A stretch of 64,000 nt of DNA from Streptosporangium becharense (GCF_014204985.1 NZ_JACHMP010000001.1:7722931-7786930); one strand, 5' to 3'; positions 17,696-27,804 are shown, numbered from the stretch's first letter. The notes: generated by a model not told the origin, from the sequence alone. Numbers and translations are program-made.

Positions 17696-18031
17696 ATGCT
17701 CGAGAAGACCCCGTTCCGTACCGAGGTGCATGGCATCGCGCCGGGCACCAGCCTGCTGACCCTCAGCGGTGACCTGGACTACGACACGGCCGCCGAGCTC
17801 TTCACCCTCGCCCGTGACCTGTTCGCCGGTGACGTGCGCCACCTCGACCTGGACCTGTCCGGCCTCGATTTCATCGACTCCTCCGGGGTGGCCGCCCTGA
17901 TCAACGTCTACAACGCCGCCGGCGAACACGACGCCACCATGCGCATCGTCGCGCTGACCTCCTACCTGCGCCACCTGTTCCGGGTCACCGCGCTGGATCA
18001 GGTCTTCGCGCTGCCTCCCAAGGAGGAGTAG
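17696..18031 (+). CDS. STAS-domain anti-sigma factor antagonist
   Basis: 111 residues, one STAS domain. LDLSGLDFIDSSGVAALINV contains the DSSG motif with the phosphorylatable Ser. It is the likely substrate of the SpoIIE phosphatase two genes upstream and lies six bases after the B12-binding gene. The cognate kinase/anti-sigma factor and sigma factor are not in the window. Confidence 0.9.
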   Translation: MLEKTPFRTEVHGIAPGTSLLTLSGDLDYDTAAELFTLARDLFAGDVRHLDLDLSGLDFIDSSGVAALINVYNAAGEHDATMRIVALTSYLRHLFRVTALDQVFALPPKEE

Positions 18032-18165
18032 GCCTCCCGGCACCACCGGCGGCTCCCCCGGGGGAAGGCGACGAACGCCGGGCCGGACTCCCGGGCCGGG
18101 GAGTCCGGAGACCGCCGCGCCGGAATCCGGTTGATCGGGTTTCCGGCCGGTGCCACCATTCCCGG

Positions 18166-18606
18166 ATGGAAGAACAGGAACTTTCGCAGATCCAGGCGAA
18201 CGTCCGCCTTGCCGTCGACCAGCTCGGGCCGCTGAGTGAGGTGGACTTCGGTCTCAACCGGGAATCCGTCAAGTGGGTCGAGGGTTTCATCGAGCGCCAG
18301 CGTTCTCAGCCGGACTTCGACCTGGAGCGGATCGGCGGCCTGGTCGGTGTGCTCGGCTCGTTCCTCGGCGCATGCATCGTCGCCGCCACGGGGGGCCGCT
18401 GGCACCGGTCGGACGATGACGGGTGGGGTGTGCTCCTGCCGGATGGCAGCACGGCCTTCCCGTTCGCGAAGGTGCACAAGCAGTTCCGTGACGGGGTGGA
18501 GGAAGGCGAATCGATCGCCGGTTTCTACCGGATCGCGGTCGACTACCTCGCCACCGGGAGAATACGGGAAGCACGTGGGGACGACGCCGAGGGCGCCGAC
18601 CGGTAG
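18166..18606 (+). CDS. Conserved hypothetical protein (DUF3806-like, tentative)
   Basis: 146 residues, soluble, acidic. The pattern VGVLGSFLGACIVAATGGRW then PDGSTAFPFAKVHKQFRDGV resembles small actinobacterial proteins of unknown function of the DUF3806 type, but I am not sure of the family. No ribosome site is evident before the ATG. Confidence 0.6.
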   Translation: MEEQELSQIQANVRLAVDQLGPLSEVDFGLNRESVKWVEGFIERQRSQPDFDLERIGGLVGVLGSFLGACIVAATGGRWHRSDDDGWGVLLPDGSTAFPFAKVHKQFRDGVEEGESIAGFYRIAVDYLATGRIREARGDDAEGADR

Positions 18607-18706
18607 GCGACGTGATCCCGCCCACGTCGCGCCGGGTTTCGGCCCGCATCGGATTCGCTGAGCCAACCGCTCCCGTCCCGGTTCGGGCGGAGGCGGGAGC
18701 CGGTTG

Positions 18707-20923
18707 TCAACGGCGGCGCAGGCGGTGGGTGAGGCTCGTGTGACGGCGTCCCGCGCCGCGGGTGCGCACCGCCTGGGCCAGCGCGCGCCGGGAGCCGACG
18801 ATGACGACGAGCTTCTTGGCCCGGGTGATCGCGGTGTAGAGCAGGTTGCGCTGGAGCATCATCCACGCGCTCGTCGCCAGCGGGATGACCACCGCCGGAT
18901 ACTCGCTGCCCTGGGAGCGGTGGATGGACACCGCGTAGGCGTGGGCGAGCTCGTCGAGCTCGTCGAAGGCGTAGTCGACGTTCTCGTCCTCGTCGGTCAG
19001 CACGGTCAGCTTGTGGTCGTCGGGTCTGATGTCGACCACCATGCCCACGGTGCCGTTGAACACCCCCGCCGCACCCTTGTCGTAGTTGTTGCGCAGCTGG
19101 GTGACCTTGTCGCCGACCCGGAAGACCCGGCCGCCGTAGCGGCGCTCGGGCAGACCCTCCCGGGAGGGGGTCAGCGCCTCCTGCAGGGCCATGTTGAGGT
19201 TGCCCGCCCCCGCGGCGCCCCGGTGCATCGGGGCCAGCACCTGCACGTCCCGGCGCGGGTCGAGGCCGAACCTGCGCGGGATGCGGTTGGCGACCACGTC
19301 CACCGTCAGCGCCGCGATCTCCTCCGGCTCCTCGCACGGGAACAGGAAGAAGTCGCTCATGCCCGTCAGCGCCGGAGGCAGGCCGGTGTTGACCCGGTGG
19401 GCGTTGGTGACCACACCCGACTCCTGCGCCTGGCGGAAGATATGGGTCAGCCGCACCCGGGGGATCTCCTCCTCCGCGGCCAGCAGATCGCGCAGCACCT
19501 CCCCGGCACCCACCGAGGGCAGCTGGTCGACGTCGCCCACGAACAGCAGGTGTGTGCCCGGCGCGACCGCCTTGACCAGCTTGTTGGCCAGCAGCAGGTC
19601 CAGCATGGACGCCTCGTCGACCACGACCAGGTCGGCGTCCAGCGGGTTGTCGCGATCGAAGGTGGCGTCACCGCCGGGACGCAGCTGCAGCAGCCGGTGC
19701 ACGGTGGTGGCCTCGTGGCCGGTCAGCTCCGCCAGGCGCTTGGCGGCCCGGCCGGTGGGTGCGGCCAGGGTCACCTTCGCCTTCTTGGCGCGGGCCAGGG
19801 TGACGATGGAGCGCACGGTGAAGCTCTTGCCGCAACCGGGACCGCCGGTGAGCACCGCGACCTTCTCCGTCAGCGCCAGCCGCACCGCCGCGGTCTGTTC
19901 CTCGGCCAGCTCGGCGCCGGTCTTCTCGCGCAGCCACCCCAGGGCGACGTCCCAGTCGACGGAGCCGAAGACGCCCAGCCGGTCGTGCTCGGCGGCCAGC
20001 AGGCCGCGCAACGCCCCGGCCAGTGAGAGCTCGGCGCGGTGGAAGGGCACCAGGTAGACCGCCGGGACGACGGCGTCACCGGCTGGGACGTCCTCGCGGA
20101 CCACGCCCTCCTCGGCGATCAGTTCCTCCAGGCAGCGGGCGGTCAGCTCGGCGGGGACGTCCAGGATCTTCACCGCGTCGGCGACGAGGTTGGGTGCGGG
20201 CAGGTAGCAGTGCCCGTCGTCGGCGGCCTGCGACAGGGTGTAGCGCAGCCCCGCCTTGACCCGCTCGGGGCTGTCGTGCGGGATGCCGACCGCCTGCGCG
20301 ATGGTGTCGGCGGTCTTGAACCCGATGCCCCACACGTCGTCGGCCAGCCGGTACGGCTCACCCTTGACGACCTCGATGGAGTTGTCGCCGTACTGCTTGA
20401 AGATGCGCACCGCGATCGAGGTCGACACCCCGACGCCCTGCAGGAAGATCATCACCTCTTTGATGATCTTCTGTTCCTCCCAGGCGACCGCGATCATCTT
20501 GGTCCGCTTCGGGCCGAGCCCCGGCACCTCGACCAGCCGCTCGGGAGTGGTCTCGATGATCTGCAGCGTGTCGACCCCGAAGTGGTCGACGATCCGCTCG
20601 GCCATCTTCGGCCCGATGCCCTTGATCAGGCCGGACCCGAGGTAGCGCCGGATGCCCTGCACGGTGGCGGGCAGCACGGTGGCGTAGGACCACACCTCGA
20701 ACTGCCTGCCGTAGCGGGGGTGGGAGGTCCAGCGACCGGTCAGCCGCAGCGACTCACCCGGCTGGGCACCCAGCAGCGGGCCTACCACGGTCAGCAGGTC
20801 GCTGCCCGACCGCTCGGTGGCCACCCGGGCGATGGTGTAGCCGGTCTCCTCGTTGGCGTACGTGATGCGTTCCAGGACCCCTGAAATGGAGGTACCAGAG
20901 GCACCGTGTTCCCCGGCCTGCAC
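18707..20923 (-). CDS. recD2: RecD2-type ATP-dependent DNA helicase
   Basis: About 738 residues, the usual size for RecD2, a 5'-3' SF1B helicase that acts without RecBC. Helix-hairpin-helix motifs (KGIGPKMAERIVDHFG; PGLGPKRTKMIAVAW) lie near residues 100-150. Walker A is GGPGCGKSF, Walker B is VVVDEASMLD, and the C-terminal SIHRSQGSEYPAVVIPL is helicase motif VI. I chose the GTG at 20923, which follows GGAGGAGG; longer frames extend into low-complexity sequence. It diverges from rtcB. Confidence 0.9.
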   Translation of the reverse strand: MQAGEHGASGTSISGVLERITYANEETGYTIARVATERSGSDLLTVVGPLLGAQPGESLRLTGRWTSHPRYGRQFEVWSYATVLPATVQGIRRYLGSGLIKGIGPKMAERIVDHFGVDTLQIIETTPERLVEVPGLGPKRTKMIAVAWEEQKIIKEVMIFLQGVGVSTSIAVRIFKQYGDNSIEVVKGEPYRLADDVWGIGFKTADTIAQAVGIPHDSPERVKAGLRYTLSQAADDGHCYLPAPNLVADAVKILDVPAELTARCLEELIAEEGVVREDVPAGDAVVPAVYLVPFHRAELSLAGALRGLLAAEHDRLGVFGSVDWDVALGWLREKTGAELAEEQTAAVRLALTEKVAVLTGGPGCGKSFTVRSIVTLARAKKAKVTLAAPTGRAAKRLAELTGHEATTVHRLLQLRPGGDATFDRDNPLDADLVVVDEASMLDLLLANKLVKAVAPGTHLLFVGDVDQLPSVGAGEVLRDLLAAEEEIPRVRLTHIFRQAQESGVVTNAHRVNTGLPPALTGMSDFFLFPCEEPEEIAALTVDVVANRIPRRFGLDPRRDVQVLAPMHRGAAGAGNLNMALQEALTPSREGLPERRYGGRVFRVGDKVTQLRNNYDKGAAGVFNGTVGMVVDIRPDDHKLTVLTDEDENVDYAFDELDELAHAYAVSIHRSQGSEYPAVVIPLATSAWMMLQRNLLYTAITRAKKLVVIVGSRRALAQAVRTRGAGRRHTSLTHRLRRR

Positions 20924-21093
20924 GCCACCTCCTCCACCCCTGATCCGCTTGCGCAAGTTTAGGCCAGCCGAGTGCGTCACGGCCCGGGCGGCTCCCGGGC
21001 GGCCGGCTCCCGGACGGGCGGCGATAACCCGGTGGCATCCGTGACCGGTCAGTCCATAACCTGTAGAGATCAACCCGTAGGAAGGCGACCACA

Positions 21094-22248
21094 ATGCCGC
21101 AGCAGGTAGCAGAACGACTCCTCTCGTGGGCCAGCGACATCGAGCCGGGCACGATCGAGCAGGCCGCCCGCGCAGCACGCCTCCCATTCGTCCCCTCCCA
21201 CGTCGCGCTGATGCCGGACGCGCACGTCGGCATGGGTGCCACGGTCGGCTCCGTCATCCCGACCCAGGGTGCGATCATCCCCTCCGCGGTGGGCGTCGAC
21301 ATCGGCTGCGGCATGGTGGCCACCGAGACCTCCCTGACGGCCGCCGACCTCCCCGACGGCCTCGCCGCACTGATGCCGCTCGTCGAGCGGCGCATCCCGG
21401 CCGGTGTCGGCCGGGGCCACGACGACCCCCGCGTGGATTCCGTGCTCGCCGCGCTCGGCCGCCCGCACACCACCCTGACCGGCAAGCAGGAGACCACGAC
21501 GGCGACCCAGTTCGGCACCCTGGGCTCCGGCAACCACTTCGTCGAGGTGTGCCTGGACGAGCGCGACCACGTCTGGACGGTCCTGCACTCCGGGTCCCGG
21601 GGCATCGGCAACCAGCTCGCCACCAGGCACATCGGCGAGGCCAAGAAGCTGATGAAGCAGTACTTCATCACCCTGGAGGATCCGGACCTGGCCTACCTCG
21701 TGCAGGGCACCCCGCAGTTCACCGCCTACATCGAGGACATGCTGTGGGCACAGCGGTACGCGATGGCGTCCCGGGCGCGCATGGCCGAGGTCCTGGTGGC
21801 CTCGCTGTTCGAGGTCGTCGGCCACGGCTCAGCGCTGCGGACGATCAACGCGCACCACAACTTCACGCAGCTGGAGCACCACCACGGCCGCGACGTGTGG
21901 ATCACCCGCAAGGGCGCCATCAAGGCTGCCCGCGGCGACGAGGGGATCATCCCCGGTTCGATGGGCACCCGCTCCTACATCGTGACCGGCCTGGGCAGCT
22001 CCGCCTCCTACAACTCCTGTTCCCACGGCGCCGGCCGCCGCATGTCGCGCACCGAGGCGCGCAAGAAGCTCACCGCGGCCTCCCTCGCCGAGGCGATGGG
22101 GACGAGGACGTGGAACGCCGACCGCGCGGCGGCCCTGGTCGACGAGCACCCCGAGGCGTACAAGTCGATCGACCAGGTGATGGAGGACCAGCGCGACCTG
22201 GTCACCGTGCAGCACACGCTGCGGCAGGTCTTCAACTACAAGGGCTGA
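21094..22248 (+). CDS. rtcB: RNA-splicing ligase RtcB
   Basis: 384 residues. RtcB joins RNA 2',3'-cyclic phosphate or 3'-phosphate ends to 5'-OH ends using GTP and Mn2+. Metal and guanylate motifs are present: GVDIGCGM, GSGNHFVEV, HSGSRG, KGAIKAARGDEGIIPGSMG and NSCSHGAGRRMSR with the guanylated His. The start ATG follows AGGAAGG. No archease or RtcA gene is adjacent. Confidence 0.92.
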   Translation: MPQQVAERLLSWASDIEPGTIEQAARAARLPFVPSHVALMPDAHVGMGATVGSVIPTQGAIIPSAVGVDIGCGMVATETSLTAADLPDGLAALMPLVERRIPAGVGRGHDDPRVDSVLAALGRPHTTLTGKQETTTATQFGTLGSGNHFVEVCLDERDHVWTVLHSGSRGIGNQLATRHIGEAKKLMKQYFITLEDPDLAYLVQGTPQFTAYIEDMLWAQRYAMASRARMAEVLVASLFEVVGHGSALRTINAHHNFTQLEHHHGRDVWITRKGAIKAARGDEGIIPGSMGTRSYIVTGLGSSASYNSCSHGAGRRMSRTEARKKLTAASLAEAMGTRTWNADRAAALVDEHPEAYKSIDQVMEDQRDLVTVQHTLRQVFNYKG

Positions 22249-22281
22249 GGTCCGGGACGGCCGCGGGGCGGGCAGGGATCC

Positions 22282-22319
22282 GGGGCTGAGGAACATGGGA
22301 ACCGGATCGTGCGCTAAGC
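22282..22319. repeat. Candidate 38-bp Tn3-family terminal inverted repeat
   Basis: A 38-base stretch begins GGGG and ends GCTAAGC, the hallmarks and exact length of Tn3-family ends. It lies 88 bases before a degraded Tn3 transposase reading inward, as expected. I did not find the partner repeat in the window. Confidence 0.6.
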
Positions 22320-22406
22320 GTTTGTCCTGGTGAGGATCGGTTCGACCGTCCATGATCGCTACCGGAAGCCTTCGAGGGTCTTGTCGTAGACCATGGGAGG
22401 TTCACG

Positions 22407-23040
22407 GTGTCGGTCGAGTCCTTGTCCGATGAGCAGGCGGCGGGGTTCGCCTCGTTTCAGGGGCCGCCAACGCGGGCTCAGCTGGAGAAGTACTTCTTCC
22501 TCGATGACGCCGACCGGGAGGCGTGAGTCCAAGCGCAGAGATCACAACCGGCTTGGACTCGCTGTCCAGATCGCTGTGGCCCGGTTCTTGCGGCGGTTTC
22601 TGGCGGTGCGGGTGCTGATCGAAGCCACCGGCGACCAGGTCGATGTCGCCACCGGTGAGGTTCTGACGCCGGCGCCGGCCTCGGTGCAGGAGGTGCGGGC
22701 GGCGATCGAGGCGGTCGTGCCGCGCCAGCAGCTGACCGCGGCTTTGGAAGCGATCATCGAGCTGACCCCGCCGACGGATTCGGATGCCGATGAGTCGTGG
22801 CGGGCGATGCTGGTGGGCCGTTTCACCATGGTGCGGCCCTTCCTGCCGAGGTTGTACGAGGTGATCCAGTTCGGGGCCACCGCCGAGGGCCGGCCGGTGC
22901 TGGCCGCGCTGCGCACCCTGCCCGCCTCGATGGGACGCAAGCGCGTCACCCCGGCCGAGATCGACACTTCGCCGCTGGCCGGGTCACGGCGGCGCCTGGT
23001 GCTGCGGCCGCCGCACCCGCAAGAAGGGCTGGTGGGTAGG
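22407..23040 (+). pseudogene. Tn3-family transposase remnant
   Basis: The 5' part (22407-22526) encodes ESLSDEQAAGFASF and ending FFLDDADREA, the start of the DUF4158 domain of Tn3 TnpA, then hits a TGA. The reading continues one frame over with RRDHNRLGLAVQIAVARFL and a long helical stretch to GRKRVTPAEID and SRRRLVLRPP, ending near 23040. About 200 codons of a ~1000-codon protein remain, with a frameshift and internal loss. It cannot encode an active transposase. Confidence 0.75.
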
Positions 23041-23132
23041 AAGATGAGAATCACTTATGTTGATCATACTCGTGGCATGCCTGACGGGCGTATCAAGGGC
23101 ATCCTTACCGCTTTCTATTCCTAGGGTTTTAA

Positions 23133-23315
23133 ATGGAGCATTCCGAGTGCTATGCCAGTGAGTTCTGTGCGGCCGCGCACAGAATGCTGGACGGCGAGCT
23201 GGCCGAAGTTGAGTACGGTCACGTACTGGATATCGCCGTTTCGAAAGACAGCGCTGGGATATGGGCCGTCGCGACCATTGCCCTGACCGGGATCGAGAAG
23301 CCCTGGAGGCACACC
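23133..23315 (+). pseudogene. Unidentified N-terminal gene fragment
   Basis: About 60 codons (start MEHSECYASEF; later YGHVLDIAVSKDSAGIWAVA) that read like a real protein in relatively AT-rich DNA, then run out of frame into an SRPBCC fragment at ~23315. I do not recognise the family. Confidence 0.3.
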
Positions 23316-23520
23316 GCCCTTGGTGCAGGCCGTCAACTTCGTCTCCGACGACCCCGCCCAGGCCGGCACCATGATGATGACCTGGGAGGTTACGGCGGTG
23401 GATCACCGTACACGTGTGGACTTCCGAGCCGACGACGTCCCAGTTGGCATCTTCGCCGACGATCACGCTGCCGGCCTGTCCTCCTCGCTGGCCAATCTCG
23501 CCGAGCACCTCGAGACGTGA
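23311..23520 (+). pseudogene. C-terminal SRPBCC/AHSA1-type fragment
   Basis: About 68 codons ending at a natural stop: VQAVNFVSDDPAQAGTMMMT and later DDHAAGLSSSLANLAEHLE. This matches the final strands and C-terminal helix of an SRPBCC domain (hydrophobic ligand-binding fold). The N-terminal half is missing, replaced by unrelated sequence. Confidence 0.5.
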
Positions 23521-23743
23521 CGTGGCGGTCGAGGCGTCCCGTTCAGGAGCGCCCACATGGGCCTTGGAGAAGCATCGGAACGAAGAACGTGAAACCCCCG
23601 ATCGCGCCGATCTCGACGAGACAGCTGAGCCGGCGTCAGGTCACCCGCGCGTTGATGGATCGCTGTGGCACCAGATGGTCTTGTCCGGTAACGAACGTCC
23701 GCGACACTCTCCTTACCCAATAAATCACAGCTTTGGGATACGT

Positions 23744-24791
23744 ATGAGCTACCACACACTAGTGGAACACTACGAGCAGTTCCTTCGGACCGGCGCTTCC
23801 GGGATAACCGAGGGATTCGCCTGGACGGTTGTCCGGCCGGTGGTCGGGCAACTTTCGCTGGAGGAGACGGCAGTCCGCGCAACCGGCGGCGGGCGAGCTT
23901 TCATAACGGAGCTCGACGTTGACGATGCTGTATACCGCGACGACGCCATTCTGCTCAATCAATCCGGACCGACGACGATGCTTGTCGAGATTCAGAGCTC
24001 AAGATACGCTTCAGCTCATCCAGTCCTCCAATGGCTCAGCATGAGCGCCCAAGTATGGAACTTGACGTGGGACATCAGCCGGAACTTCCGGCTCACCTAT
24101 GCCGCGCACGGACAAGTTCTCGCTGAGATCTCCGGCATAGAGGTGGACACGGTGGCCGGCTTGGATCCCCGGTGCCCTTCGCGTCGAGTTAGCGGCCCTG
24201 GACCGTACGATCGGTCGCCCGTGGCCGGCGACACAGGCTACCGCCATGGCCATTGTGGAGTCGCGCACCGGAGCACACCTAGATGACGACTGGTTCGACC
24301 AGCCCCAGCCTGCCGTGTTCATCGATAAGCCGATTTCCTCCGACCTGCCACCCATCGGCTTCTGGCACCACGAGCCGGACCTGGACGCTCGCATCCGCCT
24401 CGCCCCAGAGCACATCAGGCGCGCGCTTCTTGCGCGCGTCGTTCACGAGATGGCGATTCGTTTCGAGCATGACACCGTGCCGGAGGTCACCGAGGCGCTG
24501 GAAGCAGCCCACGAGGGTCGGCCGTTCGACGAAGCGGCCGTGAACGCTATGAACACCGTCCACGAGAGCCTAGGAGAGCACTGGGACGGTCAGTTCTATG
24601 CAGAGCGCGAGCAGGGCGATTGGCAATGGAGCCGATGGGTCGCCGCGAACGCAATCCGCCATAGCCTGTGGTCGCTCAAAGAGGACGCGCGGTGCCTCGA
24701 TGGCCTGACATACGCCAGAGCTGCGCTCTCGGAAAAGTGGCCCGCCTTCAAGGAACGGCTCCATGAACTAGCGACGATCAACCTTTACTGA
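23744..24791 (+). pseudogene. Frameshifted hypothetical gene (DUF6461-like, tentative)
   Basis: Two adjacent frames make one protein of ~349 residues. The first (from ATG 23744) runs through NLTWDISRNFRLTYAAHGQV to VDTVAGLDP; the second resumes without a gap as ALRVELAALDRTIGRPWP and continues to 24791. The break is a single-base shift near 24165-24172 (ATCCCCGGTGCCCTT). The family looks like a DUF6461-type sensor or immunity-like protein, but the name is tentative. It is either a recent pseudogene or a sequencing error. Confidence 0.6.
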
Positions 24792-24999
24792 ATCACAGGA
24801 TCAGCCGCCTGTTCCGACAGGGTGCTCGCCAGACAGTGGGCGAGCACCTCGCGCGGATGGCCGCCGATGACCTGCGCTCGACGAGCGAATTCGTCTACCC
24901 GCGCAGCCTCCGCGACCTCATCATCAATGTCCTCCTCGCCGACGTGCCCCATCGACCTGTCGTTATTCAGAGACCCGCTTTGGACCCAGGGCCGCCGGG

Positions 25000-25580
25000 C
25001 AGACGGCACCGCCCGGCCCTGCCCACCTGCTCGCCGCCCAGGCCGGCGCACACGCCCGCGCCGTCGCCCACGACGGCGACGGTCTTGCTGGGACCGGCCT
25101 CGGCGGCGACTGCGGCGAACCAGCCGGTGCCCAGCACGTCGGAGGCGGTCAGCAGGCTCGGGATGAGGTCGGCGTCGGGCATGGCGGGGTGGCGACCAGG
25201 GTGCCGTCGGCGAGCGGGATGCGGGCGTACTGGGCCTGGGTACCGATGGCGCCGATCAGTTCGGCGTGCACACACCGGGACTGGTAGCCGGCCCGGCAGA
25301 TCTCGCAGGTGTTGTCGGAGGCGAAGAACGATCCGACGACGAAGTCCCCGACCTTGATCGTCTCGACCTGGTCGCCGATCTGTTCGACCACGCCGACGTA
25401 CTCGTGTCCCATCGGCACCGGCTCGTCAGACTTGTCCACGCCCCGATAGGGCCACAGGTCAGAGCCGCAGGCACACGCCGCGGTGACGCGGATGATCGCG
25501 TCGGTGGGATGGACGATCGCTGGGTCGGGGCGGTCCTCGACGCGTGCGTCGCCGGGGCCGTGCAGAACCACTCCACGCAT
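25000..25580 (-). pseudogene. Zinc-dependent alcohol dehydrogenase, frameshifted and truncated
   Basis: From ATG 25580 (after AAGGAGA) the frame gives MRGVVLHGPGDARVEDRPDP, the catalytic-zinc region ACACGSDLWPYRG and GHEYVGVVEQIGDQV, and part of a structural zinc lobe (CEICRAGYQSRC). Near 25185 one G is missing and the protein continues in another frame (MPDADLIPSLLTASDVLGTG), reaching the NAD-binding start (VAVVGDGA) before homology stops near 25000. It retains the N-terminal catalytic half only. Confidence 0.75.
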
Positions 25581-25839
25581 GAGTGGTGTCTCCTTCAAAG
25601 GTGTCAGGTGATGGCGGCGGATCTCCGGACGCGTTGCGCGTCCGAATTCTGCCTCGGAAGGTGCCTCGCCGACCAGCGGCCAGACGCCCCGGTCGAAACG
25701 GTGCCGGCAGCGTGCCCGCACGGTTCCCCCACCAAAGGGGGCACTTTTCTCTGGTGGGCGCGGCATGAACAGGCGAGAGGATCTCTTTCCCGGCATTTCG
25801 CCGGGAGTTGCGAAAGCCCCGGCGTCCGCACGACGTGGC

Positions 25840-26715
25840 TCACCGCGTCGGCGCGGCGGCGAGCTCGGGTTCGTCGGTTTGGTACGGCTGTGCCGGACGT
25901 GCGCGACGCCGAGGGGCGAGGGCGGTGCACGCGGCCGCCGCGAGCGCGACCGAGACGACGGTGACGATCGCGAGGGACAGCATGCTGGCCGCCCCGGCCA
26001 GGCCGACGAACGGGGCGGCGACGCCGCCGAAGGCGAAGCGCGCCATGCCCAGCAGCGAGGAGGCGGTGCCCGCCATGTGCGGGTAGCCGGCCAGGGCCAG
26101 CGTCGTCGCGGGCGGGGTGGTGGCGGCCACGCCGCTGACCATGACCAGCAGCGACACGACCACCACGGCCAACGGCAGCGCCGACAACCCCGCTGCCAGC
26201 AGCCCGAGCGCACCGAGAGCGCACATCACCAGGCCCGCGGCCAGGGTGCCGCGCACGCTCCACCGTTCGCTGCTGCGCCCGGCCAGGTAGCCGAAGACCA
26301 TGAACCCGGCCGAGTTCAGCCCGAAGGCGAGCGCGTACTGCTGCGGCGACAGACCGTAGATGCCCTGCAGGACATAGGTGGCTCCGGCCAAGTAGGCGAA
26401 CAGGGCGGCATTGACGAAGCCCTGCAGCAGCACCGCGCCGGTGAACACCCGGTCGGAAAGCAGGCTGCGGAAGTCGCGGCCGGTCTGCGCGAAACCGCCG
26501 GTCGTGCGGTTGCCCGACGGCAGGGTCTCCCGGTAGCCGAAGGCGATGAGCGCCAGGATGGCCGCGCCGATTACGGCGAGGAACGTGAACAGACCGCGCC
26601 AGTCGGTGACCCTGGCCAGCTGGCCGCCCAGCAGCGGCCCGACGATGGCGGCCAGGCCGCCGAGCACGGTCATGCGGCCGTAGTAGCGGATGAGCTGCCC
26701 GCCGAAGTAGAGGTC
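25840..26715 (-). pseudogene. Bcr/CflA-type MFS drug exporter, 5' end deleted
   Basis: The frame encodes the C-terminal ~290 residues of a Bcr/CflA-like efflux pump: RYYGRMTVLGGLAAIVGPLL then about nine membrane helices to the stop. The first ~3 helices are absent. Homology ends at ~26715, exactly where the divergent XRE gene begins without its own start, which suggests one deletion removed both 5' ends and the shared promoter. Confidence 0.7.
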
Positions 26716-27545
26716 ACGCCCGAGGAGGCCGGCATCCCCGGTGGCTCCAACAGGCGCGTGCCCGGCCTGCGCCGTACCGAGGTCGCCATCCTCGCCGGGG
26801 TGAGCGTCGAGTACTACGCCAAACTCGAACGCGGCCAGATCGCCGGTGCGTCCGCGTCCGTTCTGGAGGCGATCGCGCGGGCGCTGCACCTGGACGACAC
26901 CGAGCGCACCCACCTGTTCGACCTGGCGCGTGCCGCCGACGGTATCCCCGCCTCCGGCCGGCCGCGCCGCCGTGCCACCCGGCAGAGCGCCTCCCGGCCG
27001 AGCCTGCACTGGGCGCTGGACGCCATCACCGACGGCATCGCCTTCGTCCGCGACCCGCGCCAGAACCTGCTGGCGGCCAACGCGCTCGGCCGCCGCTTCT
27101 ACGCGCCCGTCATCGGGGACGGCGGACGCACTCCCAACCTGGCCCGCTTCCAGTTTCTCGACCCCGCCTCACGCGACTTCTACCCCGACTGGGACCTGTT
27201 CGCCGAGATGTGCGTCGCGATCATGCGCGCCGAAGCGGGACGCGACCCGCACGACCGCGCCCTGCAGGACCTCGTTGGCGAACTCTCCACCCGAAGCGAC
27301 ACCTTTCGCACCCTGTGGGCCGCGCACGACGTGCGCACCCACGGCACGGGCACCAAGCGCTTCCACCATCCCGAGGTGGGGGAACTCCTGCTCGCCTACG
27401 AAGAACTCGCCATCACCGCCGAACCCGGACTCGTGCTCATCATCTACACCACCGAGCCCGGCTCCCCCTCCGCCGAACGCCTGCGCCTGCTCACCTCCCT
27501 GGCCGCCGGGCAGCCGACACACGCCGGCGACGAAGCCGCCACCAC
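26715..27545 (+). pseudogene. MmyB-type XRE regulator, both ends damaged
   Basis: The frame gives NRRVPGLRRTEVAILAGVSV then EYYAKLERG, the HTH of MmyB-like regulators, followed by the MmyB ligand-binding domain (ALDAITDGIAFVRDPRQNLL to LLIIYTTEPGS-like C-terminus). The ~25 N-terminal residues normally before this are missing, replaced by MFS sequence in reverse. The 3' end runs into a Tn3 transposase scrap near 27545. MmyB-type regulators often sit divergent to the transporter they control, as here. Confidence 0.7.
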
Positions 27546-27637
27546 CTCTCCAGGATCGCGCCTTCGTGGGCATACAGCAGGTCCCGCTGCAGCGCGTGCA
27601 GCGACTCGCCCTTGCTGAGCCGGCGGGGGATCTCGCG
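27546..27637 (-). pseudogene. C-terminal scrap of a Tn3-family transposase
   Basis: On the minus strand about 30 codons read REIPRRLSKGESLHALQRDL then LYAHEGAILERW, matching the well-conserved C-terminal LxKGESLHALRR...AxEG block of Tn3 TnpA. It is oriented opposite to the fragment at 22407 and abuts the XRE remnant, so it marks a rearrangement point. Confidence 0.6.
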
Positions 27638-27804
27638 ACGACAAGCGGGGGCGAGAGGAAGACCCCGCCCCGCCCCCGCCCCCGGCTCGATCCCGGCCGG
27701 TGCCCGCCGCCGGTCAAGTCCGCTGCCTCGCCGCGCTCGGCGCCGACTGGACAGCCGGCCGCGCACCGGCCGGGCATGCCGTGGGGGCGGGGCCGAGAAT
27801 CGAA

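Noticed and set aside
16427..18046. A 539-codon minus-strand open frame
   Set aside because: It mirrors the SpoIIE, B12-binding and STAS genes, which have clear motifs; GC-rich third positions create long antisense frames.
24792..24999. Possible protein (GEHLARMAADDLRSTSEFVY region)
   Set aside because: Short, without start signal or family match, and wedged between two pseudogenes.
25765..26715. N-terminal extension of the XRE gene giving a 617-residue protein
   Set aside because: The first ~315 codons are antisense to the MFS transporter and have no HTH or other domain.
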